Below, piece after piece: positions 26,801 through 30,973 of a DNA stretch of 30,973 nucleotides. A program made the position numbers and the translations under genes. The stretch lies in the IMG/VR virus record IMGVR_UViG_3300031963_000643, positions 1-30,973 of that record. One strand, given 5' to 3'. Every line of letters starts with the position of its first letter. Positions within the stretch are counted from its first letter, which is position 1. The notes beneath the pieces are model-generated. The model saw nothing but the letters and a program-made list of their open reading frames with translations, was not told the DNA's origin and did no database searches. The stretch comes from a virus.

Positions 26801-29800
26801 TCAAAAAATTTAGACCTATAATTAAATTCATTTAATTTTTGAGAATACGCTTCAGATGTTGGGTGTGCTAAAAATCTGAAACTTTCAGCGGTATCATTAT
26901 TTTTAGCTCTTCTTTGCGGTGCAAAAACAAATGGTTGTGGTGCGTGAAGTCGTCTAGAACCAGGAATTCCGGTTGTATAATTTTGAGGTGATGCAGGATC
27001 TAAAGATTCACTCCCAGTTAAAAGCCTTAGAAATCCTAATCCGGCTGGAATACCAATTTGACCATTAACTCTTTGTTCTGACGCTTGATTAAGAAATGAT
27101 TTATATTGTGTCCCGTCTCCGTCGGCACCGCAATTGTTATCGGTACCTGGAAACCAAAAATTACCAAAACAACGTTCTGGTTCATCATCATCATTTAATG
27201 GTTGATTAATGTTTGGGTGTTCAAGATTTACAAAAGTTGATAAGTTATTTATTGGTGCAAAAATTGAAGTTTGTTTTGATATTTGATTTGGGATTCCTTG
27301 TGGCAATTCAACATCAGCGTTTGCACTACCCTCTTCTTCAATTGCCGAATTAATTGAGTCTGAATCAAAATCGTCAGACATTGGTGCTTCACCACAAGCA
27401 CAATCACAAGTAGAACAATCTGGATAAGTTATCATTGGAAGTCCTATTCTTGGGAACCCTTTTACTTTGAGTGCCGCAAATATTGCTAATGCTAGAAAGG
27501 CTAATGATAAACCAACAATAAAAATGGCTTTTATTACTAAAACAACAACCTTTAAAGCTAATCTTAAAGCTTCAAGTAGGTTTGTCAAATTAAATACAGC
27601 TCCAGCACCAAAACTAAACAAACCTGCAATTTCATTAACAATTGCGGCAATTTCAGTTGCTGTTTCATATACTGCAGACCCTGCTTGGACAACAAAGTAT
27701 AATCCAAGTGCAATTAATAACCATTTAAGTATTGGCCAAATAAGTGCAATTAAATGGGCAATAAATAATAAGACAAGAATTGGAAATTGTAATATATTAA
27801 AAAGTAGGTTGGTTATAAAAAATATAAAATCAAAGTTTCTTATTACATCATTTACTGGAAAAGTATTGACTGTTGATTTACAAGTTCTATTGTCAATCTC
27901 TTTAATACCTAAATGTTTTGCCCTACCAATACCATTTTTATACCTATCTATAAATGCGGCTGTCGTATAAACTTTATTGTAATGGAATTCATAGAAAGTG
28001 TCCTCACAATCAATTGCAGATTGTGGATCAACATAGTCATCCCAATCCAAACTAAAAGTATATGACCTTAATAAGTCAAAATAATTTTCAGAATATAATG
28101 TATATATTACCTCTGCTTGAGTTAATGGGTCAGTAAAAACCGGAGTAATTGTAACTATATCCCCAGGATTTGTGGGTATTACTTGAGTGTCCCCAAAATA
28201 TGGGATACCATTTATTTCAACACTATATGAACTAACATTTATAACCTCATCAAAAACTAAACCACCACCATTAGGTCCAATAGTGATTGTATCACTTATC
28301 TGATTTCCAAGAATTGAAAAGGTTGTGTTTGGACACCCCCCAACACCTGTAAATGATACTGATGATGGTAATGTTGGGTCTGTTTGAACAAATTGAATCA
28401 ATATACCATTTGTTGTTGTAAGACCTGTTATACCATTTGATAGATTCCCATAATATGGTTGTAATCCAGATAGAGTTCCGGTTGATGATACATAAACTTG
28501 ATATGAATCAACGTTTGTAAGAACTGGATTTATAAGTGATCCTGGTCCTGGTACCGATTGAAAGGTTGAGTTTACTTGTGCTGGAATTATAAATGGTACA
28601 GTTTGTGATTGCCCAATCTTAAGTGGGTCATTATTATATGAAACATTTGCTGTGTCCCACCCAAATTCCTTTATGTTTGGTACAAGAAAATTAGCTCTTA
28701 AAAATTCATTCTGAAGTCCACCCTCATTTTCCCATTTAAATTTAAATCTATATCTTGCTTTTGTTGGTATACCAATTGTTGGGTCTGTAGATAATGTTTG
28801 TTCACCAAATTCATTTGTAAAAACATAATCTAAATTCATTGGTAAATTAACAAGATAAGCCCCATCCCCATCAATTACTTTTCCGTTGTTATCTAAATTA
28901 AATTGTTCAAGTATTGGTAATCCATCGTCATCAACATTTATCGTTTGTCTTATTGATAATATTTGTCCAGGACCAGAAACTAATTCACAAAGATTTCCGG
29001 TGTTATTTTTTGGTCTACAGCTTGCTCTTAAAGCGTCATCATCTGTTGTTGAGATGATTGACCCCATAAAAACAGCGGTTGGTTCAATTGATATGTTTGC
29101 CTCAGCTGTTAAATCAAAGTCAGCTCTTGTTATTCCTAATTGACAAATTTCTGGTTCACCCCAAAGTGGTGAGATATCAATAATTTTATTTAAAGTTTTT
29201 ACTTGTGGTAATTCATTTAAATTTGTTGAGGATTTAAATTTTGATCCGTTTACTTGTGATTCAACCGCTTGACCTGCTTGTATTAAATCTTGTGGTGCCA
29301 GTGAGAAACAACCAATGTCAGATAAATCAACATCCATAAAAATAGTTTGACTTCCAAGTGGGACGCCAAAAATCATATAGTCACCACTATCATTTGTTCT
29401 AGTTGTAAACTTATAATATTTGTCGTATACTTCTATGTAAGATTCATCAAGAAGAGCATCACTTCTATCCGGAAATGTTCCTGTTGCTGCGTGACCGTCA
29501 TATGATGGGTTTTTAGGTAATAAGTTATATCTATAACCATCCGCATCCAAATCTGAAAGTGAGGTATAAGGATATAGCTCAGTAATAATTGGATTTAATG
29601 AGTCTTCATTTGATATAGGAATGAAAACTGAAACCCTAGCGTTTGCTAACCCAAAACCACCATTCACGAATACTCTACCAACAACAACGCCGTAGTCAGA
29701 ACATTGTCTATTGTAGATGTCACTTTTTAAAATTTTGAGTGATAGAATGTTGAGTGTTTCAAAGTCCTGATCCAATTGGACTTGAATGGCTTTGTCAACC

Positions 29801-29835
29801 CCAACTTGGGTTCTTATTCTTTGTGATTTCGGCAT
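23818..29835 (-). CDS. Giant virion-type protein with internal membrane-like block (2005 aa)
   Basis: The N-terminus (about 46-175) looks like a carboxypeptidase-regulatory/transthyretin-type beta domain (VVVGRVFVNGGFGLANARVS, then TRTNDSGDYMIFGVPLGSQT). Residues about 663-790 are strikingly hydrophobic, with several helix-length stretches (FIFFITNLLFNILQFPILVL, then WLLIALGLYFVVQAGS, then VVVLVIKAIFIVGLSLAFLA). A Cys cluster, C807-x2-C810-x-C812-x-C814, comes next, then an acidic stretch. The remaining 1150 residues are Asn/Tyr/Phe-rich and probably beta-structured, with more Cys near 1560-1600. No signal peptide is seen. It follows the gp6-like wedge gene after 72 bases. It may be a baseplate hub/spike extension or a membrane-inserting entry protein; both are inference. 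Confidence 0.75.
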   Translation of the reverse strand: MPKSQRIRTQVGVDKAIQVQLDQDFETLNILSLKILKSDIYNRQCSDYGVVVGRVFVNGGFGLANARVSVFIPISNEDSLNPIITELYPYTSLSDLDADGYRYNLLPKNPSYDGHAATGTFPDRSDALLDESYIEVYDKYYKFTTRTNDSGDYMIFGVPLGSQTIFMDVDLSDIGCFSLAPQDLIQAGQAVESQVNGSKFKSSTNLNELPQVKTLNKIIDISPLWGEPEICQLGITRADFDLTAEANISIEPTAVFMGSIISTTDDDALRASCRPKNNTGNLCELVSGPGQILSIRQTINVDDDGLPILEQFNLDNNGKVIDGDGAYLVNLPMNLDYVFTNEFGEQTLSTDPTIGIPTKARYRFKFKWENEGGLQNEFLRANFLVPNIKEFGWDTANVSYNNDPLKIGQSQTVPFIIPAQVNSTFQSVPGPGSLINPVLTNVDSYQVYVSSTGTLSGLQPYYGNLSNGITGLTTTNGILIQFVQTDPTLPSSVSFTGVGGCPNTTFSILGNQISDTITIGPNGGGLVFDEVINVSSYSVEINGIPYFGDTQVIPTNPGDIVTITPVFTDPLTQAEVIYTLYSENYFDLLRSYTFSLDWDDYVDPQSAIDCEDTFYEFHYNKVYTTAAFIDRYKNGIGRAKHLGIKEIDNRTCKSTVNTFPVNDVIRNFDFIFFITNLLFNILQFPILVLLFIAHLIALIWPILKWLLIALGLYFVVQAGSAVYETATEIAAIVNEIAGLFSFGAGAVFNLTNLLEALRLALKVVVLVIKAIFIVGLSLAFLALAIFAALKVKGFPRIGLPMITYPDCSTCDCACGEAPMSDDFDSDSINSAIEEEGSANADVELPQGIPNQISKQTSIFAPINNLSTFVNLEHPNINQPLNDDDEPERCFGNFWFPGTDNNCGADGDGTQYKSFLNQASEQRVNGQIGIPAGLGFLRLLTGSESLDPASPQNYTTGIPGSRRLHAPQPFVFAPQRRAKNNDTAESFRFLAHPTSEAYSQKLNEFNYRSKFFDGVNKIKVKFNYPTNTASSQEHYDQPLVILAKPGTLQNLGIGEIFTFQDPNLSQCNQNLTGATFFSATTNQFNNNSVTGTSYSALTKVVTYATSYGGNGSVPYVITGDTTENYLKYPVDIEYFQVITGFTYNEFIANTGYNGSTLGFFPQKYLHHKAGFIYANGSNSFPYLSDLYNTIKTFKGIENTTHLDPLTQQKSTVIFQAEGYQEYEIIVITRGVDPHSPKQKNRYDLSVIFGQTTTNNSVVIEGDYYLNIPIQGLTGVGNRPTTHNVISNDTATELFFEPFNFKLGESYTIGGVDYNKFTTFQSRLPHYYSSIDEGVAPFNSYTPDAGFPTVNQVGSPNGGGYDTIGYGGPNWRGFLLPIDNGLTPPPILGQNNNTSLYYFAGGSFTMSNVGNSSTVMYGDLGQDQDRENDYWKSTAPRLFSVYSPAYYRYSIPSVTFNVDQTPGQPQYMVMRSDRVPTSTGVEENYGTTSYGLHQNNNFRVYKAGVESGEVYGFEPDINGGQGVYDESALVQSLTSTLSCENMKSLQCYVGTGASIEINPNCSVPDNRVYRGCYCLLNYKESDNKFFKKLYLIQGAFKDDARLFLEWKTRFLVTFAACKGVFAQTFQNNWINGVLYMFSFNKSTFYELDQPDEPRYVYCQDTIIFNEITNSFFYRSSPWNKTTNQFVGSASPTPPNAPAYLLNDYPGLGYNTRRIQFPTTIMDLGPREKFISQICSDSEFNGYLVDQMRATSYKDNSDLIQMGFISRLLNQTFIQQLLPVGDPAGNSSEGKGIIQFFNSERKGDRIDGDIAQALAINSEWKVIPYLGENYPDNALFIGDSTSPSRPLFGIFFSSSTEDYSYRRKLTPGYEYYSLNCGGVFNDFGYPKDQVVPHYKWRLAPQGDQTNFIFGTENNNWDTLSAPGFYKNEYQNLNFDAPNQYFTTTTPNNLGFITNFDSNGDPEPTYAGVTNGLEGEKVLVGAPFYFYFGLNNGFTALDKFIKLYIETTD

Positions 29836-29848
29836 TAAATGTTTTTTT

Positions 29849-29856
29849 GATAAATA
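29849..29856 (-). promoter_or_regulatory. TATTTATC element before the giant gene
   Basis: It lies 13 bases before the ATG at 29835, in the 72-base gap after the wedge gene, and is followed by seven A's. The gap also holds an inverted repeat (TTTTTTTGA at 29842-29850 with TCAAAAAAA at 29872-29880), which has too little G+C to be a convincing terminator. Confidence 0.3.
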
Positions 29857-29907
29857 GTTTATTTCCTATTTTCAAAAAAATAATCTCTTTTTAAAAAAAA
29901 TAAATCG

Positions 29908-30973
29908 TCAAGAGAATGTTGTCCCACCGAAATTCAGAACTCTTACATTAATATCCTTATTTGGGAATCTTATTTGATACATTTGTGTTGGTTCAGCAAA
30001 GATTGTGTCGGCAATTAATTCAATTTGTTTTGTCTCAGGGTCTGAATATTTTTGTGATGTTTGAGATGACGAGTATTGACCCCCAACTTTATTAAAGAAT
30101 AAGATATCAGATATACTCACAATACCATCTTCTTGTTGTATTAATCTTCTTATTTCTGACACATTAACATTTTGTCCTAGTTGTCTATTTCCGGGTGAAA
30201 AATATTGTGTTATAATGTCAATTATTTTTGTAACTAGCGCTCCTTGATTCTGAGTCCCATCTAATATAACATCAACTGTTACCCCAAGGTCAATAACATT
30301 TGCATTTTCAACAGAAATATAATCATTAATCATTCTGTAATTTGATAAATAATTTGCAATATTTTGTTTTAATGTATTTGAGTTTGTTTCACTTAACTTA
30401 CCGTCATTATCGTATGACAACATTTTTATTTTAATTTTGTTATTCTCCTCAGTAATTGTTACTTTTGCTGGTGCACCAAATTGTGATGGCATTGTTCTTA
30501 TTATTGATTCATAATCATTAATTGTTACAGCTCTGTTCTGTGCTGCAAAGTTAAATGAAACCATATTCCTAACTTCTTCAACTGTTGGTGTGTTAGCGCC
30601 GCCAACTGCCGCTGTAACGTTATTACATTTAAGTGAGTTGATAGTCGTTCTATTTGTTGTCTCTGATGGACCATTAACCGCAAATGAAACAGTTCCAATT
30701 TGATTAATAACATTTGACCCTAAATTTGACCCTTGTCCTCCACCAACTCTATATTGAATGAATAATGTTGTGTTTGGTTTAAGGGCACTTCCAAGTGCTA
30801 TATTATTTGAATATTTTGCAAGATTTAAATCAAACCCATTTCTTGTAAATTCTCTCACTTGATCCTCCGCTGATGTGTTACCACCACCAAAAGTCATTTT
30901 TAAAAATCCTTGTGAAGTAAATTCAGAAATAAATTTATCTGATGTTGTGATATATCTCCCAACTTTAATTCCG
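29908..30973 (-). CDS. Baseplate wedge protein, T4 gp6 / Mu gpJ-like, C-terminal part
   Basis: The frame stays open to the right edge, so the start is outside the window. The ATG at 30897 is internal, since the upstream codons continue in frame (reading VGRYITTSDKFISEF before it). About 354 residues are visible. The segment VEEVRNMVSFNFAAQNRAVT, then NDYESIIRTMPSQFG is characteristic of gp6/baseplate J-like proteins. It is followed by a domain with VDVILDG and a C-terminal beta domain with IRRLIQQEDGIVSISDI. gp6 forms the ring that holds baseplate wedges together, so the tail is probably contractile. It is the upstream gene of the baseplate block, 72 bases before the giant gene. Confidence 0.85.
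   Translation of the reverse strand, partial: GIKVGRYITTSDKFISEFTSQGFLKMTFGGGNTSAEDQVREFTRNGFDLNLAKYSNNIALGSALKPNTTLFIQYRVGGGQGSNLGSNVINQIGTVSFAVNGPSETTNRTTINSLKCNNVTAAVGGANTPTVEEVRNMVSFNFAAQNRAVTINDYESIIRTMPSQFGAPAKVTITEENNKIKIKMLSYDNDGKLSETNSNTLKQNIANYLSNYRMINDYISVENANVIDLGVTVDVILDGTQNQGALVTKIIDIITQYFSPGNRQLGQNVNVSEIRRLIQQEDGIVSISDILFFNKVGGQYSSSQTSQKYSDPETKQIELIADTIFAEPTQMYQIRFPNKDINVRVLNFGGTTFS

Noticed and set aside
27467-27970. A 167-codon plus-strand open frame
   Set aside because: It is antisense to the hydrophobic block of the giant protein. Its Ala/Ile/Lys/Asn-rich reading is a by-product of that composition, and it has no start context.
1-30973. tRNA genes, integrase, attachment sites or insertion sequences
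   Set aside because: No cloverleaf-like sequence, recombinase motif or terminal inverted repeat was noticed by reading; a dedicated search was not possible.

Overview
The window looks like the tail/baseplate and adhesin region, plus a small DNA-metabolism cluster, of a tailed phage with a contractile-type (T4-like) baseplate. The base composition is strongly A+T-rich. The host is probably a member of the Bacteroidetes. The reasons are SprB-type repeats (gliding-motility adhesin repeats of Flavobacteriia) in two virion-type proteins, A-rich stretches instead of Shine-Dalgarno sequences in front of the starts examined, and a Bacteroidetes-like style of Cys-flanked Pro/Thr-rich modules. No capsid, portal, terminase, tRNA, integrase or CRISPR sequence is seen, so this is one part of a larger genome.

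Layout, right to left along the main (minus) transcription direction. At 30973-29908 is the C-terminal part of a T4 gp6/Mu gpJ-like baseplate wedge protein that runs off the right edge. It is followed by a giant 2005-residue protein with a membrane-like block (29835-23818), then five packed genes of 587, 270, 390, 302 and 999 residues. The 390-residue product has a PKD domain and the 999-residue product has a tail-protein-I-like core. Next come a 734-residue protein built of SprB-like repeats, a small Cys protein (100 residues), and an 1100-residue fibre with about 30 SHAEG repeats and a self-cleaving S74 chaperone. Then follow a GT-A-like glycosyltransferase and two large Cys- and Thr/Pro-rich proteins (620 and 844 residues). 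Several junctions are TAATG stop/start overlaps, which suggests translational coupling.

At 4744-4145 a RuvC-like nuclease ends facing a perfect hairpin. The hairpin also ends a two-gene plus-strand cassette (2814-4087), the only clear genes on that strand. This cassette encodes a paralogue of the 100-residue protein and another Thr/Pro-linker adhesin. Left of a 90-base divergent region come a zinc-finger/TOPRIM primase, a PD-(D/E)XK nuclease and a string of small overlapping genes (935-1).

How it may work together: the baseplate wedge and tail-protein-I-like proteins would form the tail tip. The giant membrane-like protein could act in host entry. The SprB, PKD, SHAEG and Thr/Pro-linker proteins would form adhesins. 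The glycosyltransferase sits between fibre genes, two of which encode long Thr/Pro tracts, so it may decorate them. That last point is inference, and it is the best candidate here for an undescribed system.
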